A DNA stretch of 64,000 nt, taken from contig NZ_SMRT01000021.1 of assembly GCF_004354045.1 (NCBI RefSeq), positions 43,250-107,249 on the forward strand. The letters run 5' to 3'. The notes beneath the pieces are model-generated. The model saw nothing but the letters and a program-made list of their open reading frames with translations, made no database searches and was not told where the DNA came from. The stretch's first letter is position 1. Every line of letters begins with the position of its first letter. The DNA comes from Paenibacillus piri. Its GTDB lineage: Bacteria; Bacillota; Bacilli; Paenibacillales; NBRC-103111. The position numbers and the translations under genes are program-made. Positions 1 through 8,573 of the stretch are shown here, piece after piece.

Positions 1-1
1 T

Positions 2-775
2 TCGAACACAACGGTCTATTTAAATGAAGTCGCCAAAATCGAGGAGGTTACGGCTCCGGTAGCGCTGCAGCGGGAAAGCAAGGAGCAGGTCGTCAAAGTA
101 ACGGCCAAAATCGATTCGGCCAATAAAGCGGCCGTCAGCAATAAGGTGTCCGCCGAATTGAATAAATTGCAGCTGCCTGACGGCGTTTCGCGTGAAGTGA
201 AGGGCGTCAGCGCCGATATAAACAAAAGCTTCACACAGCTGTTTGTCGCGATGGCCGCTGCCGTATTTGTCGTCTATCTGGTTATGGTGCTGGCGTTCGG
301 GAATGCCGGTGCGCCGTTTGCAATTTTGTTCTCGCTGCCGCTTGCGGCGATCGGCGGTTTGGCCGGTCTGCTTATAGCCAGACAAACGCTCGATGTAACC
401 TCGATGATCGGCTTTATGATGCTGATCGGGATCGTCGTCACGAACGCGATTGTGCTCATCGACCGCGCCCAGCAGCTTCGCGAGGAAGGCTATACGGTGC
501 GTCACGCACTGATCGAGGCGGGCCGGGTTCGCTTAAGACCGATCATTATGACCGCCGGTGCGACGATCGTCGCCATGCTGCCGTTGGCGCTCGGATTTTC
601 CAAAGGCACGCTCATTTCCAAAGGCTTGGCGGTTGTCGTGATCGGAGGCTTGACGACTTCGACGGTATTGACACTGGTCGTCGTGCCAGTCGTGTACGAG
701 CTGATTGAAGTGCTGAAAAACCGCGCAAGCCAACAAATGCACCGGCAACCAAAAGCCGGTAAGACACAAGGATAA
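2..775 (+). CDS. Efflux RND transporter permease, 3' part (5' end outside window)
   Basis: The reading frame is open from base 2, so only the last 257 residues are present; complete RND pumps have about 1000. The visible part covers the end of a porter (periplasmic-type) domain and the final transmembrane bundle. It shows the typical motif GIVVTNAIVLIDRA followed by RLRPIIMTAGATIVAMLPLA, as in AcrB and Bacillus SwrC relatives. The family exports amphipathic compounds using the proton gradient. The adaptor lipoprotein gene follows 107 bases downstream in the same direction, so the two probably form one pump. The stop codon lies inside a dispersed repeat (762-825). Confidence 0.9.
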   Translation, partial: SNTTVYLNEVAKIEEVTAPVALQRESKEQVVKVTAKIDSANKAAVSNKVSAELNKLQLPDGVSREVKGVSADINKSFTQLFVAMAAAVFVVYLVMVLAFGNAGAPFAILFSLPLAAIGGLAGLLIARQTLDVTSMIGFMMLIGIVVTNAIVLIDRAQQLREEGYTVRHALIEAGRVRLRPIIMTAGATIVAMLPLALGFSKGTLISKGLAVVVIGGLTTSTVLTLVVVPVVYELIEVLKNRASQQMHRQPKAGKTQG

Positions 776-825
776 ACGGCCTCGCCGTCCTCAAGGACGC
801 GCGTGTCCGCCAAGGTTGTGCGAAG
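762..825 (-). repeat. Dispersed repeat, copy A of the TTGACAAACGCG family
   Basis: Read on the minus strand this starts CTTCGCACAACC and ends ATCCTTGTGTCT. It aligns over about 60 bases with 56179-56237 and 37801-37863. The centre can form a CGTCC/GGACG hairpin. It overlaps the stop codon of the RND gene and fills the gap before the adaptor gene. Confidence 0.7.
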
Positions 826-882
826 CAAAGTTTAAATTATTTCCTGATTAAACGAACACATGTGAAGGAGAGAGGACACGCG

Positions 883-2139
883 ATGAAAAACAGCTTGAAT
901 CGAATAAAGAGGCTGCGCGGCGCACGAACCGCCGGATTGCTCATCATCGTTGCGGCGTTGGCCGCCGGCTGCTCGACAGCCAAGGTGGCGGATACGTCCG
1001 CAGCGGCGCAGCTGCAAAACCGGCCGATCAAAGTGGCCGCAATCAGCTCGCAGAGCATGGGGGATCCGAAGGAGCAGGTAGCCGATGTTCTGTCGCTCTC
1101 GCAGGTCGATGTCATTCCGAAGGCTGACGGCCAGGTAGTCGAGGTAGTGAAGAAGAAAGGCGATACCGTTCAAAAGGGTGATATAATTGTACGGATCGAT
1201 ACGAAGGATGTTGCTCTCCAGCTGGAAAAAAGCCAATCGTCGCTGAACAGCGCGGAGCAGTCGCTTGCCAAATCGCGGGAGGATTTGGACAACAATAAGA
1301 CCGAGCTGAGGAACTCGTTGATGAAAGCGCAAAGCCAGCTCGATACCGCTCAGAAAGACTACAACAAAATGCGCAACGACTTCGATGCCGGTCTGGCGAC
1401 CAAAAAGCAGCTGGATCAGGCGGAGGTTCAAATGAACAATGCGCGCAGGGATGCGGAGCTGCTGCAGGATAAGCTCAATTCGCTGGATAGTACGAACGCC
1501 CTCGCAGCCCAACAGGCGCAGGTGGATTCGGCGCGGATAGCACTGCAGGATGCCAACAACACGATGGACAATTATGCGGTCAAGTCCACGATTGACGGCG
1601 TGATCACGGATCTGACGGCCGAGGTCGGCATGTCGGTTTCGCGTTCCGCGAAAATCGGGCAGGTGCAGCAGACCGATATGCTGAAAATAAAAGCCGATTT
1701 GACGGAGTCCGCAGCCAAGCTGGCTCGCAACAAATCGGAGCTGACGTTTTACTCCGCCAACAATCCGGGCGTTAAGCCAAAGGCAAAAGTCACATATTTG
1801 GCGGAAGTCATCAACGCTCAAACCAAAACATTCCCGATCGAGCTTGAGTTCGCCAATACGGACGGGTCATTGAAACCGGGCACCCGGGTTCAACTGCAAT
1901 TGACGACCGAGCAGGAGGAAATGGCGCTTGCAGTGCCGAGCCTGAGCATTGTGAGGGAAGGCAGTGACACGTTCGTCTTTATATTGAACGGCGACAAGGT
2001 CGAGAAGCGCAAAGTGAGCCTGGGCCGCATCAAGGACGCGAACCAGGAAGTGCTGGACGGTGTGAAGGCCGGCGAACAGGTCGTTGTTTCCGGTCAGCAT
2101 CAATTGAAGGATGGACAAAAAGTGGAAGTGGCCAAATAA
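883..2139 (+). CDS. RND efflux periplasmic adaptor (HlyD/MFP family) lipoprotein
   Basis: A 418-residue membrane fusion protein. The ATG at 883 is preferred over the upstream GTG at 862 because AAGGAGAG lies just before it. The N-terminus is a lipoprotein signal ending LAAGC, with the lipidated Cys at residue 30. It is followed by a half biotinyl-lipoyl domain (about residues 70-105), a long Gln/Lys-rich coiled-coil hairpin (about 110-220), the second lipoyl half (NYAVKSTIDGVITDL) and a beta-barrel plus membrane-proximal domain ending GQHQLKDGQKVEV. It should sit on the outer face of the membrane and work with the upstream RND permease. In Gram-positives such adaptors act without an outer-membrane channel. 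A strong terminator follows the stop. Confidence 0.9.
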   Translation: MKNSLNRIKRLRGARTAGLLIIVAALAAGCSTAKVADTSAAAQLQNRPIKVAAISSQSMGDPKEQVADVLSLSQVDVIPKADGQVVEVVKKKGDTVQKGDIIVRIDTKDVALQLEKSQSSLNSAEQSLAKSREDLDNNKTELRNSLMKAQSQLDTAQKDYNKMRNDFDAGLATKKQLDQAEVQMNNARRDAELLQDKLNSLDSTNALAAQQAQVDSARIALQDANNTMDNYAVKSTIDGVITDLTAEVGMSVSRSAKIGQVQQTDMLKIKADLTESAAKLARNKSELTFYSANNPGVKPKAKVTYLAEVINAQTKTFPIELEFANTDGSLKPGTRVQLQLTTEQEEMALAVPSLSIVREGSDTFVFILNGDKVEKRKVSLGRIKDANQEVLDGVKAGEQVVVSGQHQLKDGQKVEVAK

Positions 2140-2149
2140 GCAAGCTTAC

Positions 2150-2190
2150 GCCCCTGATTCGCTACTCATGCGAATCAGGGGCTGCTTTTT
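2150..2190 (+). terminator. Intrinsic terminator after the RND/adaptor genes
   Basis: A perfect 12-bp stem (GCCCCTGATTCG with CGAATCAGGGGC) and a 9-base loop are followed by CTGCTTTTTG. The right arm lies inside the 3' end of the convergent PadR gene. Confidence 0.9.
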
Positions 2191-2734
2191 GCCGTTTGAT
2201 TGCATGAAATACCGATAGCGCCCATTCGCACCATTGAATATAGCCCCGGGTATAAATAACGCCGAATTCGGATGTCAAATATTCGCTGATCCGGCTCATG
2301 TCCGGCAGCTCATCGGTACGGAAATGCTCATTGCGCCATTGCAGCTCCTTCTCAAGGACGCGCTGCTCGCGCTGCTTCATCTCGCTCAGCAAGCGGATCG
2401 CTTCATCCTCCGCTATGATGGGAAAAGCGTTGACGCGAACGAGAAACTCATCCTTAATGATGGCTGAAGAGGAAGGCTGCCGGAGCACCCAGCCGATCAG
2501 CTCCACCGTGCCTTTGGACGTCAACGTATATATTTTTTTATCGGGATGCGCCGTTTGATGGACGACTTCGGAGCTGACCAGCTGCTCGCTCTCCATTTTG
2601 CCGAGATCCCGGTATATTTGGGAATGATGGACATTCCAGAAATAAACCAGCTTTTCTTTGAACTGCTGATGCAGCTCATAGCCGGTCGACGCCCGTTTGG
2701 CCAGCAGCCCGAGCAATGCGTAACGTAGAGACAT
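2162..2734 (-). CDS. PadR family transcriptional regulator
   Basis: A 190-residue protein starting MSLRYALLGLLAKRASTGYE, the classic PadR winged-helix opening. It continues with YRDLGKMESEQLVSSE and the wing (KKIYTLTSKGTVEL), then a C-terminal helical dimerisation region of the VirR type. ATG 2734 is chosen over the upstream in-frame ATG 2776 because AGAAAGG precedes it and the family starts here. PadR proteins repress phenolic-acid stress or multidrug efflux genes. The convergent efflux pair next door is a plausible target, but nothing in the sequence proves it. It reads away from the small membrane protein gene on its other side. Confidence 0.9.
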   Translation of the reverse strand: MSLRYALLGLLAKRASTGYELHQQFKEKLVYFWNVHHSQIYRDLGKMESEQLVSSEVVHQTAHPDKKIYTLTSKGTVELIGWVLRQPSSSAIIKDEFLVRVNAFPIIAEDEAIRLLSEMKQREQRVLEKELQWRNEHFRTDELPDMSRISEYLTSEFGVIYTRGYIQWCEWALSVFHAIKRQKAAPDSHE

Positions 2735-2893
2735 GGCAAATACCTTTCTGCGTTGAAAATGGTCAACTATGAACAATTTGTTTCGGTTTGTCCGGAGCGG
2801 TTGCTATTGCCGGTATCCCATTATATAATCAGAGGGTTCATATGTGCAAGTGCACATATAAATTCAATCACTTCAAATTCGGGAGGAACCGAC

Positions 2894-3223
2894 ATGTTCA
2901 ACATTTTATACCAGTCCCACGCCGGCACTTGGGCGCTGATGCTGATCGCCTTCATTCTCAGCGTTATATTTCAGCGGCAAAAGGTCACATCGATTATTTT
3001 GAAGGTGCTCTATCTTATCATGCTCGTATCCGGCATCGGCATGCTGTTTATGCTTGGCTTTCCGCTCCTTTTCGTACTGAAGGGCGTGTTGGCGATAATA
3101 CTCATCGGTATGATGGAGGTCATTCTTGCCCGCCGCCGCAGAAACCAGCCGGAACTCATCATGTGGCTGATTTGGCTCGTCGCGCTTGTGCTCATTTTGC
3201 TGCTCGGTTTTGGCGTCATCTAG
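2894..3223 (+). CDS. YisL-like (DUF1516) small membrane protein
   Basis: 109 residues with four hydrophobic segments (about residues 12-28, 35-53, 57-75 and 88-108) and a basic stretch ARRRRNQPE in the last loop. This architecture and length match the Bacillus YisL/DUF1516 family, which has no known function. ATG 2894 is preceded by GGGAGGAACCGAC. An open frame continues upstream of this start but lacks a ribosome binding site. It is divergent from padR and monocistronic, ending in its own terminator. Confidence 0.8.
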   Translation: MFNILYQSHAGTWALMLIAFILSVIFQRQKVTSIILKVLYLIMLVSGIGMLFMLGFPLLFVLKGVLAIILIGMMEVILARRRRNQPELIMWLIWLVALVLILLLGFGVI

Positions 3224-3279
3224 AAGTTTACGGGACTGCCAGCCTTATATTGGACAAATATCGAATATCATGCTTAGAG

Positions 3280-3314
3280 AACCGCCAGGAAGCCCATTTC
3301 CCGGCGGTTTTTTT
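3280..3314 (+). terminator. Intrinsic terminator after the YisL-like gene
   Basis: The stem AACCGCC/GGCGGTT is followed directly by a run of T. Confidence 0.8.
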
Positions 3315-3444
3315 CGTTTTTCACGATTCCAGTACATCCGCTGAGACTTGTCAAAAACCATATTCATATACTGATTCCATGTTACAAGTTTGGCTGCCGG
3401 ATCTTGCGGGATCATGCCGCCGGTTTATGGGAGAGTGACGCTAA

Positions 3445-4155
3445 GTGGTGGAGCAGCAGGGTGGTACCGCACTGAAGGAAACCGCCTGGTACCTGGAGGT
3501 TTACGAGAAAGAAAACCCGTTGGTGACGGTGTGCATTCCGACGTATAACCGTTCGAATTTGTTGATTGAGCGTTCCTTGAAGTCGATCTTGAAGCAAACT
3601 TATCTCCATCTTGAAATTATCGTGATCGGCGATCACTGTACGGATGATACGGCTGTACGGATACAGGCGCTTGGCGATTCGCGAATCCGCTTTGAAAATT
3701 TGCCGCAGCGCGGCCAGTATCCGTCCGAACCGCGCCAGAGGTGGCTCGTTGCCGGCAGCTTTCCGTCCAACCGGGCTTTGGAGCTGGCCTCCGGCGATTT
3801 TGTAACCCATCTGGATGACGATGACGAATTCGTGCCGGAGCGGATTGAGAAGCTGGTTCGCTATGCTCAGGCTACAAAGGCCGATCTCGTTTTTCATCCT
3901 TTTTACCATGAATTGTATCCGGATTATTGGGATATGAACCGGGCCGAGGCGCTGGAGTGCAACCGGGTGACGACGTCCTCGATTTTTTATCACAAATGGC
4001 TGAAAGGTGTTCATTGGGATCCAGGCTGTTATTTATGGAATGAGCCGGGCGATTGGAACCGCATCCGCCGGATGATCGTGCTGGGTATTCAATCGGTCCG
4101 CTATCCTGAGCCGCTTACGATTCATTTTAAAGAGGGGGGAAACGGTCATGTATGA
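3445..4155 (+). CDS. Glycosyltransferase family 2
   Basis: A 236-residue GT-A fold enzyme. LVTVCIPTYNRSNLL opens the nucleotide-binding half at about residue 26, and VTHLDDDDEFVPERI holds the DXD-type metal site near residue 125. It should transfer a sugar from an activated nucleotide donor at the cytosolic face. The start is uncertain: GTG 3445 or 3448 has only a distant GGGAG, and the first codons coincide with a sequence resembling the T-box core. The stop overlaps the next start by 8 bases, so translation is probably coupled. It is the first gene of a four-gene glycan cassette. Confidence 0.85.
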   Translation: MVEQQGGTALKETAWYLEVYEKENPLVTVCIPTYNRSNLLIERSLKSILKQTYLHLEIIVIGDHCTDDTAVRIQALGDSRIRFENLPQRGQYPSEPRQRWLVAGSFPSNRALELASGDFVTHLDDDDEFVPERIEKLVRYAQATKADLVFHPFYHELYPDYWDMNRAEALECNRVTTSSIFYHKWLKGVHWDPGCYLWNEPGDWNRIRRMIVLGIQSVRYPEPLTIHFKEGGNGHV

Positions 4156-5257
4156 AATCCCGTTTTTGCGTCCCAAGCTGGTCGAGAAGGAAGCGTATGC
4201 GGATTATTTCCGGCAAATCGACGATTCCCGGATCTACACCAACTACGGAACGCTGAACACTCTGTTCGAGCAGCGGCTGCTGCACGAATTGTTCCGGAAT
4301 AAGGGCAGCGCCGTTACCGTGAATAACGCCACGACGGGTCTGATGCTGGCGATATCGCTCACCAAGCGACGCGGCAAATATGCGCTGATGCCGAGCTTTA
4401 CGTTCGCCGCGACGCCATTGGCCGCCATGTGGTGCGGCTTGGAGCCGTATTTTATCGATATCCGGCCGAACGACTGGTGCATGGACGAGGAGCTGTTGAA
4501 GCATGAGCTCGACAAGCTGGGGGACGAGGTCGCGGTGGTCGTGCCGTATGCCGCGTTCGGTACGAATATGGATATAAGCGGGTATCAGTCGCTGCAGGAA
4601 CGCGGCATTCCGGTTGTGATCGATGCGGCCGCGAGCGTCGGATCGACGCTTGACGGTCATTTTGGGCAAGGCTTTGAAGGAACTGTCGTGTTCAGCTTTC
4701 ATGCAACGAAAGGGTTTGGCATCGGCGAAGGCGGTCTTATTTACAGCGCCGATCGGCCGGTTATCGATGCGCTGCGGCAAATGGCCAATTTCGGTTTTGA
4801 TGTGGAACGGGATTCGCGGCAAATCGGGTTGAACGGAAAGCTGTCCGAATATGCGGCCGCAATCGGCCTGGCGACGCTGCAAGCGTACGAGCAGAAGAAA
4901 GGCAGACGGGAACGGGTTTACGGCTGGTATATGGAGGAGCTGGCGGAAGCCGGTCTGCCCGATCAGGGGTGGACGCTGCAGGATGTACGGGGAACCGTAG
5001 CCCAGTCGTTTTTTTCCATGCTGTGTCCTGCGGCAAGCTGCAATCTCGACGTAGTGCGCATGCTGGCAGCCCACGGGATCCAATCCCGCACGTATTTCGC
5101 CCCGTCCTGCCATCAGCAGACTCTGTTTCAATCGTGCCCGTCGACGTCAATGACCGTCACCGAGCAGATCGGAAGTCGAATTGTCAATTTGCCGCTGTGG
5201 GAAGATATGAACCGTTCGCAGGTGAGCAAAGTTGTCCGGTGCCTGCGTCATGGATGA
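4148..5257 (+). CDS. DegT/DnrJ/EryC1/StrS aminotransferase family protein
   Basis: A 369-residue PLP-dependent sugar aminotransferase. Visible features are NNATTGLMLAI (cofactor phosphate region), MPSFTFAATPLAAMWCG, the cofactor-binding Asp in VVIDAAAS, and the Schiff-base Lys in FSFHATKGFGIGEGG. The family aminates nucleotide-linked keto-sugars using glutamate. The gene overlaps its neighbours by 8 bases on each side. Paired with the PglD-type acyltransferase it could make an N-acylated amino-sugar, as PglE and PglD do for bacillosamine. The 4,6-dehydratase that would supply the keto-sugar is not in this window. Confidence 0.9.
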   Translation: MYEIPFLRPKLVEKEAYADYFRQIDDSRIYTNYGTLNTLFEQRLLHELFRNKGSAVTVNNATTGLMLAISLTKRRGKYALMPSFTFAATPLAAMWCGLEPYFIDIRPNDWCMDEELLKHELDKLGDEVAVVVPYAAFGTNMDISGYQSLQERGIPVVIDAAASVGSTLDGHFGQGFEGTVVFSFHATKGFGIGEGGLIYSADRPVIDALRQMANFGFDVERDSRQIGLNGKLSEYAAAIGLATLQAYEQKKGRRERVYGWYMEELAEAGLPDQGWTLQDVRGTVAQSFFSMLCPAASCNLDVVRMLAAHGIQSRTYFAPSCHQQTLFQSCPSTSMTVTEQIGSRIVNLPLWEDMNRSQVSKVVRCLRHG

Positions 5258-5891
5258 GCGCAAGCTGGTCATATGGGGCTGCGGCGGTATGGGCCGTGAA
5301 GTTCTCGATTTGTGCGAGCAGCTGGGCCGTGAGGTGATCGGATTTCTCGACGATCGTCCGGACATGCGGGGACAGACGGTGGACGGGGTTCCGGTGCTCG
5401 GCGGCTTAGCCGATATTGTCAAGCTGCGCGGCGACGTTAAAGTGATTTGCGCCGGTGTCGGAAGTCCCGTATTGAAAAAAAGATTCGTTCACCAAACAAA
5501 GGAGCACGGCTTTACGCTTGCCGAGACGCTTGTCCATCCGTCCGTCCGCTTGTCTCCCAAAAACCGGCTCGGCTTGGGCTCCGTCATTTGCGAAGGGGCG
5601 ATATTGACGATTCATGTGCGGGTAGGCGACTTTGTAATTGTAAATACGCGCGCTACGCTAGCCCATGATGTGACGGTAGCCGACTATGCGACGATTTCCC
5701 CCGGCGTCAATATAAGCGGTAACGTGAGTATCGGCGAAGGGGCGTTTATCGGAACCGGCTCGGCGCTGCGTGAAAAAATAACCGTAGGAGCCTGGTCCGT
5801 TATCGGCGGCGGCGCCTTCGTCAAGGATGACGTGCCTGCCGGCGTGCTGTGTGCTGGCGTTCCGGCCGTTGTGAAAAAGAAGCTGTTATAG
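5250..5891 (+). CDS. PglD/NeuD-type sugar O/N-acyltransferase (left-handed beta-helix)
   Basis: 213 residues. The N-terminal Rossmann-like PglD_N domain starts KLVIWGCGGMGREVL. The C-terminal half carries hexapeptide repeats (VRVGDFVIVN, VTVADYATIS, VSIGEGAFIG, ITVGAWSVIG), with the likely catalytic His in TLAHDVTV. The family acetylates amino- or hydroxyl groups of nucleotide sugars from acetyl-CoA and works as a trimer. The ATG at 5250 overlaps the aminotransferase stop by 8 bases, and an earlier in-frame TTG at 5232 is less likely. This placement supports a joint aminotransfer and acylation pathway. Confidence 0.88.
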   Translation: MDERKLVIWGCGGMGREVLDLCEQLGREVIGFLDDRPDMRGQTVDGVPVLGGLADIVKLRGDVKVICAGVGSPVLKKRFVHQTKEHGFTLAETLVHPSVRLSPKNRLGLGSVICEGAILTIHVRVGDFVIVNTRATLAHDVTVADYATISPGVNISGNVSIGEGAFIGTGSALREKITVGAWSVIGGGAFVKDDVPAGVLCAGVPAVVKKKLL

Positions 5892-6009
5892 TATTCGCCC
5901 GGCTTTTGAGAAGAAGCTGATTGATCAGCATGTGATCCGTGTGCTGCGAACGGTCGCCGTAAACCGGTATCGGCCACGGAAATAAAGGGTAAGAGGAGAG
6001 AGGGCTCCG

Positions 6010-6741
6010 ATGATTATTCATCTCCATGCATTATGCTGGAACGAGGAGAAGATGCTGCCGCATTTTTTCAAGCATTATGACGGGTTGGTTGACGCGTATT
6101 TTATTTACGATAACGGTTCCTCGGACCGATCGCTGACGCTGCTGCACTCGCATCCCAAAGTGACGGTAAACCGGTTCGACATCGAGGGCGCTTCCCTGAT
6201 CGAATCGGCGCTGGCCCAATTCAACAGCGTCTGGAAACGTAGTGTCGGCAAGGCTGATTGGGTCATCGTCTGCGATATCGACGAGCACCTGTACCATCCC
6301 GATCTGCGCGCGTACCTGGAAGCATGCGCCGCTTCCGGGGTTACGCTCATTGTACCGGAAGGCTACGAGATGGTGGCGGATGCTTTTCCCGATTACGGGA
6401 GTCCGTTATGCGAGCAAATTCAAACCGGCGTAAGAGACGGCGTCTTCCTCGACAAGCCGCAGCTGTTTAATCCGAATGCGATCGGCGAGATCAATTTTGC
6501 CGCAGGCCGGCACAGCGCTTCGCCTGTCGGAAATGTAATTGAGCCGTCGTCCAAGGAAGTGAAACTGCTGCATTACAAATATTTAGGGTTCGATTATTTG
6601 AGCAGCCGGCTGACACAGCTGAGACAAGGACTGCGCATGGTGGATATTGCGAATCATTGGGGAGTGCAATATATGTGGGCGGAGCAGCAAAAGCGGCAGG
6701 TGTTCGAATCGCTGAAACGGCAGGCCGTAAAAGCGCTTTGA
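6010..6741 (+). CDS. Glycosyltransferase (Glyco_tranf_2_4 type)
   Basis: A 243-residue protein starting MIIHLHALCWNEEKMLPHF, characteristic of the short glycosyltransferase-2-like (GT2/GT92-related) enzymes. The metal-binding DXD-type motif is CDIDEHLYH near residue 94. FIYDNGSSDRSL matches the family's second conserved stretch. A good AAGAGGAGAG site precedes ATG 6010. About 120 bases separate it from the acyltransferase gene, so it is probably the last member of the same cassette. Acceptor and donor sugars cannot be told from sequence. Confidence 0.82.
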   Translation: MIIHLHALCWNEEKMLPHFFKHYDGLVDAYFIYDNGSSDRSLTLLHSHPKVTVNRFDIEGASLIESALAQFNSVWKRSVGKADWVIVCDIDEHLYHPDLRAYLEACAASGVTLIVPEGYEMVADAFPDYGSPLCEQIQTGVRDGVFLDKPQLFNPNAIGEINFAAGRHSASPVGNVIEPSSKEVKLLHYKYLGFDYLSSRLTQLRQGLRMVDIANHWGVQYMWAEQQKRQVFESLKRQAVKAL

Positions 6742-6784
6742 CCGGGACCTCATTCCACACCTCACACTCCCAGCGCCGTTTCCA

Positions 6785-7570
6785 TCATGCCGGGTGGATG
6801 TTTTTAGCGTCGCTTGCAACGGATACTTCAATTCCCAGCTCGATGATGCTTTGAAGCAAAGCGGGGTCCGTTTGCGAATCGGTAATTAAAGTATCGATCT
6901 CTTGCAGCTGGGCGAATGAGACAAGCGCCGTCCGCCCGATTTTTGTATGATCGGCGAGCAAAATTTTGGTATGCGACGATAGGAGCATTCTTTTCTTCAG
7001 CTCCGCTTCTTCCCGATGGAAAATGGACAAGCCCCGCTCCAGATCAACCCCCGAGCAGCCCAGAAAGGCGATATCCGCATTCAGCTCGCTCATCATTGCA
7101 AGCGCGCCCGGGCCGACAAGCGTATAGGTGCTTTTGCGGCGGTAGCCGCCGAGAACGCACAGCTCGATATCGTTGCTGTCGGACAGTGCCGATGCGATGG
7201 CCGTATCGTTGGTGATCACCGTAAGGGAGCGGTGGCGGATGAGCTTGGCCAGCTCCAGCGTCGTCGAACCCGCGTCCAGCAAAATAATTTGTCCGTCCTC
7301 GATCAGCTTGCAGGCTTCCGCCGCAATCCGCTCTTTCTCCCCGAACTGGCGGCTGCGCCTTTTATAAATCGGCAGTATCGATTCGGAATGGTCGATCAGC
7401 ACGGCCCCTCCATGAACCCGCTTCAAAAAACCTTTTTCCTCCAGCTTCTCCAAGTCTTCACGGATTGTCTTTTCGCTGACCTGTAAAAATTTGGATATAT
7501 CTTTCACTTTTACCGAGCCGCTGCTGTTTAAAAACTCGACAATTTTCGTATGTCTTACATCAGATAGCAT
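6785..7570 (-). CDS. DeoR family transcriptional regulator
   Basis: A 261-residue DeoR/GlpR-type regulator. The N-terminal winged helix runs RHTKIVEFLNSSGSVKVKDI to GFLKRVHGGAV, and the C-terminal DeoRC sensor domain includes LLDAGSTTLELAKL and VITNDTAIAS, the phosphosugar-binding pattern. Such proteins usually repress sugar catabolic genes and are released by a sugar phosphate. It is divergent from an SDR dehydrogenase across 181 bases that hold the likely shared control region, so that gene is the best candidate target. GGAGTGA precedes ATG 7570. Confidence 0.92.
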   Translation of the reverse strand: MLSDVRHTKIVEFLNSSGSVKVKDISKFLQVSEKTIREDLEKLEEKGFLKRVHGGAVLIDHSESILPIYKRRSRQFGEKERIAAEACKLIEDGQIILLDAGSTTLELAKLIRHRSLTVITNDTAIASALSDSNDIELCVLGGYRRKSTYTLVGPGALAMMSELNADIAFLGCSGVDLERGLSIFHREEAELKKRMLLSSHTKILLADHTKIGRTALVSFAQLQEIDTLITDSQTDPALLQSIIELGIEVSVASDAKNIHPA

Positions 7571-7751
7571 CGTTGCTCACTCCATATTTCTCTATTTTAA
7601 GTTCAAGTTCGGTATGAAAAGGTTCAAAAATGTTTGTAATGGTTCGTTTTATGTGATAATGTATAAGTCAAGTATAACAATTTTTATGATTAAAAGCGAT
7701 AATTCATGTGAGAAGCACTTATACGAACCGAAACGGAAGGGGAAATCGGAA

Positions 7752-8519
7752 ATGAAGATTGATTTAAGCAATAAGGCGGCGCTGGTAACGGGTTCGAGCG
7801 GAGGGATCGGCCGTGCGATTGCGATCGAGCTGGGCGGCTGCGGGGCCAACGTTGTCGTTCATTATTTGAGCAACCGCGAAGGCGCGGAAGAAACGGCAGG
7901 GGAAATCCGCAAAGCGGGCGGACAAGCCGCCGTCATCCAGGCCGATGTGACCGACTTGGCGCAGATCGAACGGCTTGTTGCGGAAGCGGAGCAGGCATTC
8001 GGCAGCGGGCTTGACATTCTCGTCAACAATGCCGGCAACCTGGTAGAAAGACGCAGCATCGAGCAAATGACTTACGAACTGTATAAAGAAGTGATCGATG
8101 TCAACCTGACGTCCACCGTCTTCGTCACCAAGGCGGCGATTCCCGGCATGAAGGCAAGAGGCGCCGGCTCGATTATCAATATGAGCTCATTGGCTGCGCA
8201 TAATGGCGGCGGACCCGGCTCCGGCATTTATGCCGCTTCCAAGGGCGCGATTCTCACCTTGACGAAAAGCTTGGCCAAAGAGCTGGCGCCGAGCGGCATC
8301 CGCGTCAACTGCGTTGCGCCCGGCTTTATCGAGGAGACGAAGTTCCACGCGACCTTCACTTCGGAGGAAGGCAAGCGCGCCTCCATCGCGGGCATCCCGC
8401 TCGGCCGCAGCGGCGTGCCGAATGATATCAGCGGAATCGTCGCTTATTTCGCATCCTCCTACAGCTCGTTTATTACGGGAGAAACTTTTGAAATTAACGG
8501 CGGCAACTATATGCGTTAA
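7752..8519 (+). CDS. SDR family oxidoreductase (FabG/glucose dehydrogenase-like)
   Basis: A 255-residue classical short-chain dehydrogenase. The NAD(P) motif is TGSSGGIG (about residues 13-20), followed by VNNAGN, and the catalytic triad is Ser in INMSSLAAH with Tyr and Lys in YAASKGA. The C-terminal VNCVAPGFIEE and ITGETFEINGG are typical. Start ATG 7752 has GGAAGGGG upstream; an open frame reaching further upstream has no binding site. A DeoR-type regulator is transcribed divergently, suggesting a sugar or polyol substrate, but the family cannot be resolved further by eye. It ends in a strong terminator. Confidence 0.9.
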   Translation: MKIDLSNKAALVTGSSGGIGRAIAIELGGCGANVVVHYLSNREGAEETAGEIRKAGGQAAVIQADVTDLAQIERLVAEAEQAFGSGLDILVNNAGNLVERRSIEQMTYELYKEVIDVNLTSTVFVTKAAIPGMKARGAGSIINMSSLAAHNGGGPGSGIYAASKGAILTLTKSLAKELAPSGIRVNCVAPGFIEETKFHATFTSEEGKRASIAGIPLGRSGVPNDISGIVAYFASSYSSFITGETFEINGGNYMR

Positions 8520-8534
8520 GCGCGCCTCATACGG

Positions 8535-8570
8535 ACGGCCCGCCATCCCCGGATGGCGGGCCGTTTTCTT
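8535..8570 (+). terminator. Intrinsic terminator after the SDR gene
   Basis: A 14-bp perfect stem (ACGGCCCGCCATCC with its complement) is followed by TTTCTT. It lies next to the structured repeat at 8574-8685. Confidence 0.92.
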
Positions 8571-8573
8571 ATA

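Noticed and set aside
4127..5131. 334-codon minus-strand frame over the DegT gene
   Set aside because: Antisense shadow of a gene with PLP-site motifs and overlapping neighbours.
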